Below are positions 1-8,342 of a stretch of 42,226 nucleotides of DNA, piece after piece. The notes under the pieces were generated by a model. That model was not told the origin of the DNA. It was given only the letters and a program-made list of their open reading frames with translations, and searched no databases. The translations under genes and the position numbers were made by a program. The first letter of the stretch is position 1, and every line of letters begins with the position of its first letter. Source of the stretch: Gemmatimonadota bacterium (GTDB lineage: Bacteria; Latescibacterota; UBA2968; GCA-2709665); assembly GCA_028874335.1 (NCBI GenBank), contig JAPPJY010000087.1, positions 1 through 42,226 on the forward strand, in the 5' to 3' direction.

Positions 1-74
1 GCGAGGGAGCGCAACGCAGTATTTCGACCGCAAGGGCCGGCCGTAGCCCGGATGGGCTTTATCAACGGGCTGCT
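1..74. mobile_element. Right-hand part of a MITE, cut by the window edge
   Basis: These bases match, with a few substitutions, the right half of the complete small element at 17266-17427: the same GAGGGAGCGCAACGCAGT block, then GCCCGGATGGGCTTT, then AACGGGCTG. The left half lies outside the window. It has no coding capacity of its own, but the ATG at 52 lies inside it, so the element contributes to the 5' end of the downstream reading frame. Confidence 0.6.
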
Positions 75-510
75 AAAGGCTGAAGTCGATACGCGCCAGC
101 GTGATATCGATGACGTCTACGAGCGGATCGAAAACAGGCGGGGAGTCTTCCGTGAGTCGGTCGAAGGCGTCGACAGTATGGCCTATCAGATTCACAACCT
201 CTATTCCGCTTTTGAGCAGCTATTCGAGACGGTCGCGAGATTCTTCGAAAACCGTCTTGAAGAACAGCGGTATCACGTCGACCTCCTGCGCCGAATGCGG
301 CTTGAAATCGACGGCGTCAGGCCGGCCCTCGTATCCGACGAAGCGTTTGTTCTGCTGGATGAGTTGCGTCGTTTCAGACATTTCTTCAGGCACGCGTACA
401 CAGCCGACTTGAATCCGGATAATCTGGTGGATCTCCTCAGGAAGGCCGAACGGCTGAGACCGGTTCACCGCCGGGACGTGGCGGAATTCCCGGGTCGGAT
501 AACGCCATAG
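52..510 (+). CDS. HepT-like ribonuclease-domain protein (orphan)
   Basis: This is a 152-residue all-helical protein. Near the C-terminus it has R-x-F-F-R-H-A-Y (about residues 108-115), which resembles the R-x4-6-H-x-Y active site of HepT-type HEPN RNases. In known systems HepT is the toxin of a two-gene module with a minimal nucleotidyltransferase (MNT) antitoxin that AMPylates the Tyr. No MNT gene is visible, and immediately upstream is the end of a MITE. The first eight or so codons come from that MITE, and the frame stays open to the window edge, so the true start is uncertain and the natural N-terminus may have been replaced. The length matches stand-alone HepT-like proteins. The family assignment rests on this motif and the helical character. 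Whether it is still toxic is unknown. Confidence 0.6.
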   Translation: MGFINGLLKAEVDTRQRDIDDVYERIENRRGVFRESVEGVDSMAYQIHNLYSAFEQLFETVARFFENRLEEQRYHVDLLRRMRLEIDGVRPALVSDEAFVLLDELRRFRHFFRHAYTADLNPDNLVDLLRKAERLRPVHRRDVAEFPGRITP

Positions 511-584
511 GCAACGGCGTTCAGCGACGCGCGTGCGCCAGCGGAAGTCGGGTGTAGCTTAGGCAATGTAGTATGGAGGGTGGG

Positions 585-1376
585 GTGAATCTGTTTTCAC
601 TGGAAGGACGCGTCGCGCTGGTGACGGGCGCAGGGAGGGGGATCGGCCAGGGCGTCGCGAAGGGTCTTGCGGCCCACGGCGCCAGATGCGTCTGCGCGGC
701 CAGGACCCGTTCCCAGCTGGACGAGACCGCAGCGGCGATCCGGGCGGCGGGCGGCGACGCGCTGGCCGTGGAAATGGATATGGCAGACCTGGACGCCGTC
801 AGGCGGGGGGTGGAAACGACCCTCGCTCAATATGGGCAACTCGACATTCTGGTGAACAATGCGGGAATGAATATCCGGGAGCCGCTGGAAGAAGTCAACG
901 AGGAACACTACGACCGGATCATGGCCGTCAATCTGAAGGGTCTCTTTTTCCTGACCCGGATGGCCGCCGAACATATGATCCCGCGGAAGCAGGGCAAGAT
1001 CATCAACATCGGCTCCCTGACCACCGGAATCGCCCTGCACAGCGTGTCGGTCTATACGGCAACCAAGGGCGCCGTCGGTCAGTTGACGAAGGCGCAGGCG
1101 CTGGAACTGGGCCCGCACAATATTCAGGCGAACGCGATCTGCCCCGGTTTCATTCTGACGCCGCTCACGGAAAAGCTGTGGTCCGATCCGACGATGCGCG
1201 CGTGGGGCGAGGGCCGGACTCCGGCCGGGCGGCTGGGCGTACCGGAAGACCTGGTGGGAACCGCCGTGTTCCTGGCATCCGCGGCTTCGGACTTCGTAAC
1301 CGGCCAGCACATATACGTGGACGGCGGCTTCATGGCCGGCGAGAAGTGGCCGCTGCCACCGAAGTCGAGTCAATAG
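585..1376 (+). CDS. SDR-family NAD(P)-dependent oxidoreductase
   Basis: Classical short-chain dehydrogenase of about 263 residues. Counted from the ATG at 573, it has the glycine-rich cofactor loop TGAGRGIG (18-25), NNAG (95-98), catalytic Asn120, Ser148, Tyr161 and Lys165, and a C-terminal Y-V-D-G-G-F end. Overall it resembles gluconate 5-dehydrogenase/3-oxoacyl-ACP reductase-type SDRs, but the substrate cannot be read from the sequence. I prefer GTG at 585 as start: GGAGGG sits 5 bases upstream and the protein then begins M-N-L-F-S-L-E-G, typical of the family. ATG at 573 is the alternative and has no ribosome-binding site. The HD-domain gene starts at the very next base after its stop, so the two are probably co-transcribed. 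Confidence 0.93.
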   Translation: MNLFSLEGRVALVTGAGRGIGQGVAKGLAAHGARCVCAARTRSQLDETAAAIRAAGGDALAVEMDMADLDAVRRGVETTLAQYGQLDILVNNAGMNIREPLEEVNEEHYDRIMAVNLKGLFFLTRMAAEHMIPRKQGKIINIGSLTTGIALHSVSVYTATKGAVGQLTKAQALELGPHNIQANAICPGFILTPLTEKLWSDPTMRAWGEGRTPAGRLGVPEDLVGTAVFLASAASDFVTGQHIYVDGGFMAGEKWPLPPKSSQ

Positions 1377-1973
1377 ATGGATGCCGACAGGCTTGAACGA
1401 CAGATCGCCTTTATCGTCGAAATCGACAAGCTGAAGCACGTGCTCCGTCAGACGTACCTGGTCGACGGGAAACGCCGGGAGAACAGCGCGGAGCATTCGT
1501 GGCACCTGGCCGCGATGGCCGTTCTGCTGTCGGAATACGCGCGGGAGGAACTGGATCTTGCGAGAGTTGTGAAAATGCTGCTGCTTCACGACGTCGTCGA
1601 AATCGATGCTGGAGATACATTTGCCTACGACGAGGCAGCCCACGCCGACAAGAACGAGCGGGAGCGGCGTGCCGCCGAGCGGATTTTCAACCTGCTTCCC
1701 GCCGATATGGCCGGGGAGGTGTTCGCGTTGTGGGAGGAGTTCGAGGCGGGCGCGACTCCCGAGGCGAAGTACGCGGAAGCGCTGGACCGGTTTCAGCCGA
1801 TCCTTCTGAACTACGGATCAGGCGGGATCGCGTGGCGGGAGCACGGAATCAGTGCGGAGCAGGTGATGGCGAGGAATCGGCATATCGAGGCGGGGGCGCC
1901 CGCCCTGTGGACCTACGTCCGGGGGCTGATCGACCGCGCTGTGAGCAGCGGGCGTCTTGCGTCTGGAGCGTGA
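1377..1973 (+). CDS. HD-domain phosphohydrolase (YfbR/HDDC2-like 5'-nucleotidase)
   Basis: A 198-residue HD-superfamily protein. It shows S-A-E-H-S-W-H (His40, His43) and L-L-L-H-D-V-V-E-I-D-A-G-D-T (His71-Asp72, Glu75, Asp80). This arrangement is typical of metal-dependent 5'-deoxynucleotidases of the YfbR/HDDC2 group, which dephosphorylate (deoxy)nucleoside monophosphates in the cytosol. A downstream Asp in A-L-D-R-F-Q-P can be the last metal ligand. The ATG follows the SDR stop codon with no gap, suggesting translational coupling. Nucleotidase activity is inferred from the family. The link with the neighbouring oxidoreductase is positional only. Confidence 0.85.
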   Translation: MDADRLERQIAFIVEIDKLKHVLRQTYLVDGKRRENSAEHSWHLAAMAVLLSEYAREELDLARVVKMLLLHDVVEIDAGDTFAYDEAAHADKNERERRAAERIFNLLPADMAGEVFALWEEFEAGATPEAKYAEALDRFQPILLNYGSGGIAWREHGISAEQVMARNRHIEAGAPALWTYVRGLIDRAVSSGRLASGA

Positions 1974-2042
1974 TCGAGGGTCAGAAAGCAGCCCGTTTTA
2001 CCGCCGGACCTGGCGGGACAGATCTGACAGGAGGTTCGGGTT

Positions 2043-3104
2043 ATGGCACAAAAGCAATTGGAATCGATGTGGTTTTACGTGGGAGGGACCGGTATTTCGG
2101 TCTACCGTCTGGACCTTTCCACCGGGGACCTGGCGCACCGGAGTACGGTCTCGGACGTGAAGAATCCTTCATTCCAGGCCATCCATCCGTCGAATCGGTT
2201 CCTTTACTCTGTCGCGGAAGTCGATGATGGCGGGGCGTTGCACGCGTTCGCGATCGATCCGGCCACGGGTGGGTTGCGTTCGCTGAACCATCAGTCATGT
2301 ATGGGCGCCGGTCCCTGCCACGTGAGCGTGGACGAAACCGGTCGCGTGGTACTTGTGGCCAATTATTCCAGCGGCGGTGTGGCGGCGCTGCCCATCCTGG
2401 ACGACGGCAGTCTGGGCGAGGCCACTTCCGTTTTTCAGCACGAGGGTTCCAGCGTGAATCCGGGCAGACAGCAGGGGCCGCATGCCCACTCCATCACCAT
2501 CGATCCGGGCAATCGCTTCGCCATCTCGGCAGACCTTGGCATCGATAAAGTGCTGGTCTACCGGATGGATGCGGAGAAGCAGACGATAACGCCCAACGAT
2601 CCCCCATGGGTGGACGTTCAGGCAGGCGCCGGACCCAGGCACTTCGCGTTTCATCCCCACCGGAAACATGCATACCTGATCAATGAGCTTGACAATACGG
2701 CCGTGGCGTATGCGTACGATGAAGACCGGGGGGTGCTGGAGACGATCCAGGTGATCTCCACGTTGCCGTCGGACTTCACCGATACCAGCTATTGCGCGGA
2801 TATCCACGTGTCGCCGGACGGGCGTTTCGTGTACGGGTCGAACCGGGGGCACGACAGTATCGTGATTTTCGAAGTCGACCCGGGCACGGGCACGCTCTCG
2901 GTCGTGGACTACGAGTCGACCCGCGGCGAGTTCCCGCGCAATTTCTCCCTTGATCCCTCCGGACGGTTTCTGTTCGCCGCCAACCAGAATACGGACAACA
3001 TCGTCACGTATCGAATCGACGCTCAGTCAGGGAGACTTGCCGCGACCGGCCATCAGGTGGAAACCCCGCAGCCGGTCTGCATCACCATGATCCCCGCCGC
3101 ATAA
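2043..3104 (+). CDS. Lactonase-family beta-propeller protein (6-phosphogluconolactonase-like)
   Basis: This 353-residue protein consists of repeated blades with recurrent patterns such as S-x-D-G-R-F-V-Y-G-S-N-R-G-H-D-S-I and D-P-S-G-R-F-L-F-A-A-N-Q-N-T-D-N-I. These are the signature of the seven-bladed lactonase family (PF10282), which includes bacterial Pgl and muconate-lactonizing-type propellers. In characterised members it hydrolyses 6-phosphogluconolactone or related sugar lactones. No signal peptide is seen, so it is probably cytoplasmic. Start: ATG at 2043 with CAGGAGG about 9 bases upstream. Its exact lactone substrate is undetermined. A sugar-acid role would fit the SDR gene upstream, but that is inference. 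Confidence 0.88.
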   Translation: MAQKQLESMWFYVGGTGISVYRLDLSTGDLAHRSTVSDVKNPSFQAIHPSNRFLYSVAEVDDGGALHAFAIDPATGGLRSLNHQSCMGAGPCHVSVDETGRVVLVANYSSGGVAALPILDDGSLGEATSVFQHEGSSVNPGRQQGPHAHSITIDPGNRFAISADLGIDKVLVYRMDAEKQTITPNDPPWVDVQAGAGPRHFAFHPHRKHAYLINELDNTAVAYAYDEDRGVLETIQVISTLPSDFTDTSYCADIHVSPDGRFVYGSNRGHDSIVIFEVDPGTGTLSVVDYESTRGEFPRNFSLDPSGRFLFAANQNTDNIVTYRIDAQSGRLAATGHQVETPQPVCITMIPAA

Positions 3105-3126
3105 CAGTCCGAAAGCCTTACGTACC

Positions 3127-3167
3127 GATGCCTCACGCCTTGAATTCCCTTTTCTGGCTGAGGCATC
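3127..3167. promoter_or_regulatory. 9-bp perfect inverted repeat between lactonase and CoA-ligase genes
   Basis: GATGCCTCA (3127-3135) and TGAGGCATC (3159-3167) form a perfect 9-bp stem around a 23-base spacer. It has no strong T-run. It could be a weak terminator for the lactonase gene or an operator/leader structure for the CoA ligase starting at 3214. Confidence 0.45.
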
Positions 3168-3213
3168 TTCTGTATATAGGGTAAAAGCGATCTCTAAGGA
3201 ATAAAGGCTGCCC

Positions 3214-4779
3214 ATGAACATCGGCACGCTGCTGACGAAATCCGCGCGCACGTATCCGCAGAACCTTGCCGTGGCGTGCGGACCCAGGCGATGGACTTAC
3301 GCCCGGTTCAACGAGCGTGTGAACAGGCTGGCGCATGCGTTTCGCAGGCTCGGCGTCCGCCGCGGCGACCACGTCGCCATTCTCATGCAGAATCTCCCCG
3401 AAATGCTGGAGTCCATGTTCGCGTGTTTCAAGGCCGGCGCCGCAGCCGTGCCGATAAATTTCCGCCTGCATCCCAACGAATATGCGTTTGTCATCGATCA
3501 TTCCGAATCCGAACTGGTGGTTATTTCCTCCGAATTCAACGCGCCGATTTCCCAGATCAGGGATCGTCTGCCCCGCGTTCGGCACATCGTCACCATCGCG
3601 GATGCACACGAGGGAAAACTGGACTATGAGACGTTGATTCGCGCCGAAAGCGCCGGATTTGTGGATGCGGACGTGGACCCCGATGACGTGGCCTGGGTGT
3701 TCTACACCTCGGGAACCACGGCACAACCGAAGGGGGCGCTCCTGACCCACCGCAATCTGCTGGCGATGACCATGAACTTCTATTCGGATATCTGCCAGGG
3801 ATTCGGGCCGGACGACGTGGCCCTGCACGCGGCGCCGTTGTCCCACGGGAGCGGCCTGTACGCCCTGCCCAACGTCGGCAAGGCGGCGGCGAACATCATC
3901 CCGGAGACCGTTTCGTTCGACGTCGACAGGATCCTGGAGGCGATTGAAAAGTATCGGGTCACGAACATGTTCGCGGCGCCGACGATGGTCAAACGCATGG
4001 CCGAGAGCCCTGCATTGCACCGGTACGACCTTCGATCGCTCAAAATACTCAATTACGGCGGGGGACCGATGCTCGCTGAGGACCTGCGGGTTGCCATCGA
4101 AAAGCTCGGACCGTGCCTCGTGCAGCTGTACGGCCAGGGCGAATCGCCAATGACGATCACTTTCCTGCCCCACCGCGACCACGTTCTCAACGGCACCCCG
4201 CAACAGATGAAGCGTCTCAGTTCGGTGGGGTTTGCGCGAACGGACGTCGAAATCAGGATCCTGGACCGTGAGGACTTCGAACTCCCGCCGGGAGACATCG
4301 GCCAGATCGTAACGCGCTCAGACCTTGTCATGAAGGGTTACTGGCGCAATCCCGAAGCCACCGCGGCCGCCCTGAAAGACGGCTGGCTTCATACGGGCGA
4401 CGTGGGGTACATGGACGAAGACGGCTACGTCTTTTTGCTGGATCGCTCGAAGGACCTGATCATCAGCGGCGGCGAGAACATCTACCCGCGTGAGATCGAA
4501 GAGGTGCTCATCCGGCATCCGGCCGTGTTCGAGGTCGCGGTCATCGGTGTGCCCCATCCCGAATGGGGAGAGGCCGTCAAGGCGGTCGTCGTCAAAAAGC
4601 CCGGGCGCGACGTGTCCGGTGAGGAGCTGATCGACTTCTGCAAAGGCCGGATCGCCAGCTTCAAGAAGCCCGGATCCGTGGATTTCATCGAGGAACTGCC
4701 CAAGAACAACTACGGCAAGGTCGTCAAGAACGTGATCAGGGCGCCGTACTGGGGTGGAAGGGAAAGCAGGGTAATCTGA
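3214..4779 (+). CDS. AMP-forming acyl-CoA synthetase
   Basis: A 521-residue ANL-superfamily adenylating enzyme. The P-loop Y-T-S-G-T-T-A-Q-P-K-G is at 167-177, the core has Y-G-Q-G-E-S, the Y-W-R-N-P-E-A-T and W-L-H-T-G-D-V hinge elements follow, then G-G-E-N-I-Y-P-R-E-I-E-E-V-L, and a C-terminal K-N-N-Y-G-K-V containing the expected catalytic Lys. It would activate a carboxylic acid to its acyl-AMP and then acyl-CoA in the cytosol. The family resembles medium/long-chain and aromatic acid CoA ligases, and substrate cannot be assigned. ATG at 3214 follows an AAGGAATAAAGG region. A thiolase and a DUF35 protein lie downstream on the same strand, which suggests a fatty-acid or sterol/side-chain-like beta-oxidation cluster. 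Confidence 0.92.
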   Translation: MNIGTLLTKSARTYPQNLAVACGPRRWTYARFNERVNRLAHAFRRLGVRRGDHVAILMQNLPEMLESMFACFKAGAAAVPINFRLHPNEYAFVIDHSESELVVISSEFNAPISQIRDRLPRVRHIVTIADAHEGKLDYETLIRAESAGFVDADVDPDDVAWVFYTSGTTAQPKGALLTHRNLLAMTMNFYSDICQGFGPDDVALHAAPLSHGSGLYALPNVGKAAANIIPETVSFDVDRILEAIEKYRVTNMFAAPTMVKRMAESPALHRYDLRSLKILNYGGGPMLAEDLRVAIEKLGPCLVQLYGQGESPMTITFLPHRDHVLNGTPQQMKRLSSVGFARTDVEIRILDREDFELPPGDIGQIVTRSDLVMKGYWRNPEATAAALKDGWLHTGDVGYMDEDGYVFLLDRSKDLIISGGENIYPREIEEVLIRHPAVFEVAVIGVPHPEWGEAVKAVVVKKPGRDVSGEELIDFCKGRIASFKKPGSVDFIEELPKNNYGKVVKNVIRAPYWGGRESRVI

Positions 4780-4853
4780 GGTGGCACCCGGTCCAACACC
4801 TGGTGAGAAGGAGACGGGAGAGAGCGAGAAAACCGGGTAGACGGGAGACGTAA

Positions 4854-6119
4854 GTGGGCAAGAAACGAAAACTGGGGCGCGGTGTCGCAATGGTGGGCGC
4901 CGGGATGTCGCCGTTCGGGATGTTCCGGGAAAGGGATTCCAGGGACCTGTTCGTGGACGCCTTTCGCACGATGATCGAATCGGTGGACAAGGGCGTGGAT
5001 CCCGGCGATATCGATGCGCTCTATATAGGAAATTTCACGAACGACTTCTTCGTGAATCAGTCCCACTGGGGCGCCATCCTGGTCGACGCGCTGGGCCTGG
5101 TTCCCAGACCTGCGACCCGCACGGAGGGCGCATGCGCTTCCAGCGCAATCGCCTTCCGGGAAGGCGTGTTCGCAATCGCGTCGGGATTCTACGATATGGT
5201 CCTGGTCGGCGGGGTGGAGGATATGTCAAAACGGTCCACGGCCGACGTGGCGGAAGGTCTTGCGACCGCGGCGGTGCCGTATGAGCGGAAGTCAGGCTTC
5301 ACTTTTCCTGGCGTATTCGGCGCGATCGCGACGGCGTATTTCCACAGGTACGGGGCGACGCGCGAGCACCTGATGGACGTGACCATCAAGAGCCATGAGA
5401 ACGCGCCGCTGAATCCGAAAGCGCAGTTCCGGGCTTCGATCGCCGATATAATGGAATCGAAGGTGGAGCGCACAACCGCAAGCGGCAACCCGGCGCCGCA
5501 ATGGGCGGATGAAAAGGACTTCCTGCGCGACCCCGGTGCCAACCCGCCTGTGGCCTGGCCCATGCATCTGTTCGATTGCTGTCCGATCAGCGATGGCGCC
5601 GGGTGTATTCTGCTGGTCGGCGAAGAGATGGCCAAGGCGTTTACAGACGATCCTCTATACGTCGTGGGCCTCGGCCAGGGCAGCGGCAGGGGGCTGCACG
5701 CCGCGCCGGACCTGACGAGCTTCGAGGCCACGCGCCGGGCGGCCCGGGAAGCCTATGCAATGGCGGACCTCGGCCCCGAGGACATACAGTTCGCCGAGGT
5801 GCATGACTGCTTTTCCATCGCGGAAATCCTGCACATCGAGGACCTGGGCTTCTTCGGTCCGGGAGAGGGATGCAGGGCCGCCGGCGAGGGCGCGACCCGG
5901 CTGGACGGGCCGAAGCCGATCAACACATCGGGCGGGCTGAAATGCAAGGGGCATCCCGTGGGCGCGACGGGCATCGCGCAGTTGATCGAGGTCTGGGAAC
6001 AGCTGAGGCAACGGGCCGGCGCGAGGCAGGTGCCGAACGGGGACCTGCGCCTGGGCGCGGCACATAACCTCGGCGGCACCGGCGGCACAAGCACGTTTAC
6101 GATCCTTGAAAGGCGATAG
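4854..6119 (+). CDS. SCP2/non-specific lipid-transfer-type thiolase
   Basis: A 421-residue thiolase-fold protein. The nucleophile Cys94 lies in E-G-A-C-A-S-S, His367 in G-G-L-K-C-K-G-H-P-V-G-A-T-G, and the C-terminal G-A-A-H-N-L-G-G-T-G-G replaces the second active-site Cys of classical thiolases. That pattern is typical of SCP-x/archaeal-type acetyl-CoA acetyltransferases that work with a DUF35 partner. It begins with GTG at 4854, with GGGAG upstream. Only three bases separate its stop from the DUF35 gene, strongly supporting a complex. Likely reaction: condensation or thiolytic cleavage of 3-oxoacyl-CoA. Chain-length preference is unknown. Confidence 0.9.
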   Translation: MGKKRKLGRGVAMVGAGMSPFGMFRERDSRDLFVDAFRTMIESVDKGVDPGDIDALYIGNFTNDFFVNQSHWGAILVDALGLVPRPATRTEGACASSAIAFREGVFAIASGFYDMVLVGGVEDMSKRSTADVAEGLATAAVPYERKSGFTFPGVFGAIATAYFHRYGATREHLMDVTIKSHENAPLNPKAQFRASIADIMESKVERTTASGNPAPQWADEKDFLRDPGANPPVAWPMHLFDCCPISDGAGCILLVGEEMAKAFTDDPLYVVGLGQGSGRGLHAAPDLTSFEATRRAAREAYAMADLGPEDIQFAEVHDCFSIAEILHIEDLGFFGPGEGCRAAGEGATRLDGPKPINTSGGLKCKGHPVGATGIAQLIEVWEQLRQRAGARQVPNGDLRLGAAHNLGGTGGTSTFTILERR

Positions 6120-6122
6120 AAA

Positions 6123-6539
6123 GTGACGACGCCCCCGATCAGCGATTACGGGTTCGAAGCGTTCCTGGGCGAAGAAAAATTGATGGGGTCGACGTGCGGC
6201 CGATGCGGGGCCACGTTCGTTCCGCCGCGTCCAATGTGCGCGGAATGTCATCACACGGAAATGCAGTGGACCGGGATGAAAGGCGCCGGCAGGCTCGTTG
6301 CCCTGACAAGCATATCCATCGGTCCGCCTGCCATGCAGGAGGAGGGTTTCGATCGCGAAAACCCGTATTGTACCGGCGTCGTCAAACTGGACGAGGGCCC
6401 CAGAGTCGTCGCCCGGATTGAAGGCGTTGACGCACGGAACCCCGCTTCCATCGAAATCGGCGTACCGGTAACCGCGGTTTACCTTCATCGCGGTGAGGGC
6501 GAAGACCGCCCGACGCAACTGGCCTTTCGGCCGGTGTGA
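6123..6539 (+). CDS. DUF35 Zn-ribbon/OB-fold protein, thiolase partner
   Basis: A 138-residue protein with an N-terminal rubredoxin-like zinc ribbon (Cys25, Cys28, Cys39, Cys42 in C-G-R-C and C-A-E-C). A beta-rich OB-fold domain follows with G-R-L-V-A-L-T-S-I and later P-V-T-A-V-Y-L. In archaea and several bacteria DUF35 proteins bridge a thiolase to HMG-CoA synthase or hydratase partners and bind CoA. It starts at GTG, three bases after the thiolase stop, so coupling is likely. The gene order thiolase-DUF35 is the usual one. No HMG-CoA synthase is visible here. Confidence 0.9.
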   Translation: MTTPPISDYGFEAFLGEEKLMGSTCGRCGATFVPPRPMCAECHHTEMQWTGMKGAGRLVALTSISIGPPAMQEEGFDRENPYCTGVVKLDEGPRVVARIEGVDARNPASIEIGVPVTAVYLHRGEGEDRPTQLAFRPV

Positions 6540-6553
6540 AGGAGCATACTCCA

Positions 6554-7231
6554 ATGCCAAAACTTGACAAACAACAATTCGAGGCGACAATCCGCGAAAT
6601 CACGAAGCCGCTCAACGGCCAGTACCCCAGACCCTGGATGACCAAACTTCGCGATCCGATCCAGGCTGAGGTGTTCGTTGTAGGAATGAACCAGAGCAGG
6701 GAATATTTAACCCATGATCTTTCGCACGAACAACACGTTGACGCGTTGTTTAACGAAGAACCTGAAGCGTGTCGGAAACTCTACGACGATTTGAACCCGA
6801 GTCCGTCGGAAGCTCGCAAGAACATCGATCGTTTCGTCAACAGGCTTGAGGAGGCAGGGGTCCACAATACTCTGGAGACGAACGTGATTTGTTATTCCAC
6901 ACGGATGAGCAAGTGTCTCCGGGAGAATCCCCATATCGGTGGTGCCTGGCGTGGCGAAGAGATATTCCGTTTCCTGCTGTCATCAATTAAGCCGAAGGTT
7001 TTGATCGTACACGGTGTAGGCGCATCCAAAAAACTGAAGTCGATAATGGATTGCGATATTCCGGCGCCGCCGAAGTGTGCCGACGATGGTGTTGTGCGCT
7101 GTCGTTGTGGGGCAATGCTGGTGATCGTAATCCCCTCTCTCGGACAACCCGGATTCAACATGTGGCACAGTTGGGCTTCAGCCCACCTTACGCGGGTCGC
7201 GGACGTGGTTGCCGGCCATCTTGATGGATAA
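6554..7231 (+). CDS. Uracil-DNA-glycosylase-superfamily-like protein (tentative)
   Basis: A 225-residue protein. I chose ATG 6554 because AAGGAG lies about 9 bases upstream; an in-frame GTG at 6536 overlaps the DUF35 gene. It contains an early V-F-V-V-G-M-N-Q-S segment, then N-V-I-C-Y-S-T-R, I-K-P-K-V-L-I-V-H-G-V-G, and a late I-P-S-L-G-Q-P-G-F-N. This G-x-N-P/Q-S ... P-K-V-L/I-V layout recalls the UDG superfamily fold, but the decisive catalytic motif is not clear. C-R-C-G near the end could be a partial metal site. Base composition is lower in GC than upstream genes, suggesting acquisition. Function is not established. Confidence 0.45.
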   Translation: MPKLDKQQFEATIREITKPLNGQYPRPWMTKLRDPIQAEVFVVGMNQSREYLTHDLSHEQHVDALFNEEPEACRKLYDDLNPSPSEARKNIDRFVNRLEEAGVHNTLETNVICYSTRMSKCLRENPHIGGAWRGEEIFRFLLSSIKPKVLIVHGVGASKKLKSIMDCDIPAPPKCADDGVVRCRCGAMLVIVIPSLGQPGFNMWHSWASAHLTRVADVVAGHLDG

Positions 7232-7371
7232 AGCAACGGCTGAAGTAGCGACGACTCGATCTCGTATGGACTTGGGAACGCCGTTCTCTATCTCATAGAG
7301 AAGAACCGCAGAGAGGTGTTATGCGGGAATCGCGATAAGAAAGTGGAAACCCTTATTTTGGGATTTTTCGG

Positions 7372-7400
7372 TTGACATGGTTTTCGAATCGGGCTATTAT
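7372..7400 (+). promoter_or_regulatory. Near-consensus sigma70-type promoter
   Basis: TTGACA (7372-7377) and TATTAT (7395-7400) are separated by 17 bases, an almost perfect housekeeping promoter. The start codon of the next gene is at 7426, so the leader would be about 20 bases including an AAGGGGG ribosome-binding site. It is the clearest promoter in the window and would drive the toxin-antitoxin-like pair. Confidence 0.75.
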
Positions 7401-7425
7401 TTCCCGATATTTCAAGGGGGATACG

Positions 7426-8001
7426 ATGGCTGCGACACTGCCCGTTATAGACATGAAGTCTATGTCGGAATTGCGTTCGTCCATTGAGAACAACAAAATC
7501 GTCCTGACCGCAAAGGATGCGTCTCGTAACAAGAACCCTCGTCTCTGGCACATCGAAGAACGACTTCGAGACCATTTATCTGGGTATGAAAGACATGTCC
7601 GGGACGCGAGGAGCACGTTGAGTCACCTTGTGGAAGTGATTGAGAATTGGATCAGTGCCTTGAAGCCGGTTCTGCATGGTCTGGAGTATTCGCCTGATGA
7701 TTATATCGCAATGTACAATCAACGGGAGGCGGAAAGACGAATTTCCGAGTTTAGAAAGAACGAAGAAGAACTTAAGGCAATGAGAAGTGAATTTGAGACT
7801 TCTCTTTGGACGTCGTTTCTAAATGGTCTTGATGAAGGCGTTGACACTAAGTTAGTGGAGTTGGATGAAAGGCTGTATGATCTCATTTCGCTCATTCAGG
7901 AAGTTCGCTGGCGAATGCTTACCGCGCACGGGAAATCGAAGGAGAGACCTGAAAAGACATATCAATCGGCCGAGGAGGCAATTGCTGATCTGTGGGGGTA
8001 G
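7426..8001 (+). CDS. Helical protein, putative antitoxin of the downstream RelE/ParE-like toxin
   Basis: A 191-residue, charged, largely helical protein with no recognised domain. About residues 50-175 look like one or two long coiled-coil hairpins, and the end reads Y-Q-S-A-E-E-A-I-A-D-L-W-G, an amphipathic helix. ATG 7426 follows CAAGGGGG and sits behind a strong promoter. An upstream in-frame ATG (7372) would lie in the promoter itself and is rejected. Its stop is essentially contiguous with the downstream toxin-like gene. By position it would be the antitoxin, but classical RelE/ParE antitoxins are about 60-100 residues with a DNA-binding N-terminus, and none is visible here. It could instead be a membrane-free structural or regulatory partner. 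The role is inferred from context only. Confidence 0.6.
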   Translation: MAATLPVIDMKSMSELRSSIENNKIVLTAKDASRNKNPRLWHIEERLRDHLSGYERHVRDARSTLSHLVEVIENWISALKPVLHGLEYSPDDYIAMYNQREAERRISEFRKNEEELKAMRSEFETSLWTSFLNGLDEGVDTKLVELDERLYDLISLIQEVRWRMLTAHGKSKERPEKTYQSAEEAIADLWG

Positions 8002-8003
8002 GC

Positions 8004-8294
8004 GTGGACGGGATTCAATTGCCGCCGATAACTGCATTTGAATACAGCCAGTATTTCAGGAAAAACACAAAACGATTGAGGTCGGAGATTGAAGAGGGAC
8101 TGAAGGCACTTATATGCGAATTGCAGAACGGATCACTGTCAAAAGGAAGAAAACTCAAGAAGGCATATGGATGTTACGTTGCACGAATTAATCAGAATTA
8201 CAGATTGGCATTCGTAGTCCACAATGACGGTGTGGTCGAGTTTATCTGCATCGACACGCATGATGAGGCGTATCGGTATCTGAGAAGAAGATAG
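8004..8294 (+). CDS. RelE/ParE-superfamily toxin-like protein
   Basis: A 96-residue basic protein. It has the order expected of RelE/ParE/HigB-type toxins: an N-terminal helix pair with K-N-T-K-R-L-R-S-E-I-E-E, then a beta-sheet K-K-A-Y-G-C-Y-V-A-R-I-N-Q-N-Y-R-L-A-F-V, and a C-terminal F-I-C-I-D-T-H-D-E-A-Y-R-Y-L strand-helix. Homologues cleave ribosome-bound mRNA or inhibit gyrase. Which one applies cannot be told. I favour GTG 8004, with GGGGG five bases upstream; GTG 7992 would overlap the upstream stop. The gap to the putative antitoxin is two bases, so expression is coupled. A strong hairpin follows at 8343. Confidence 0.75.
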   Translation: MDGIQLPPITAFEYSQYFRKNTKRLRSEIEEGLKALICELQNGSLSKGRKLKKAYGCYVARINQNYRLAFVVHNDGVVEFICIDTHDEAYRYLRRR

Positions 8295-8342
8295 ATGCGA
8301 TACCTTCTCGCCGTGTGCATGGAAAACCCCCAGGTCTATCCT

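Noticed and set aside
597..1643. Long minus-strand reading frame across the SDR and HD genes
   Set aside because: It is antisense to two genes with clear catalytic motifs and has no family features; GC-rich coding DNA commonly leaves such open frames.
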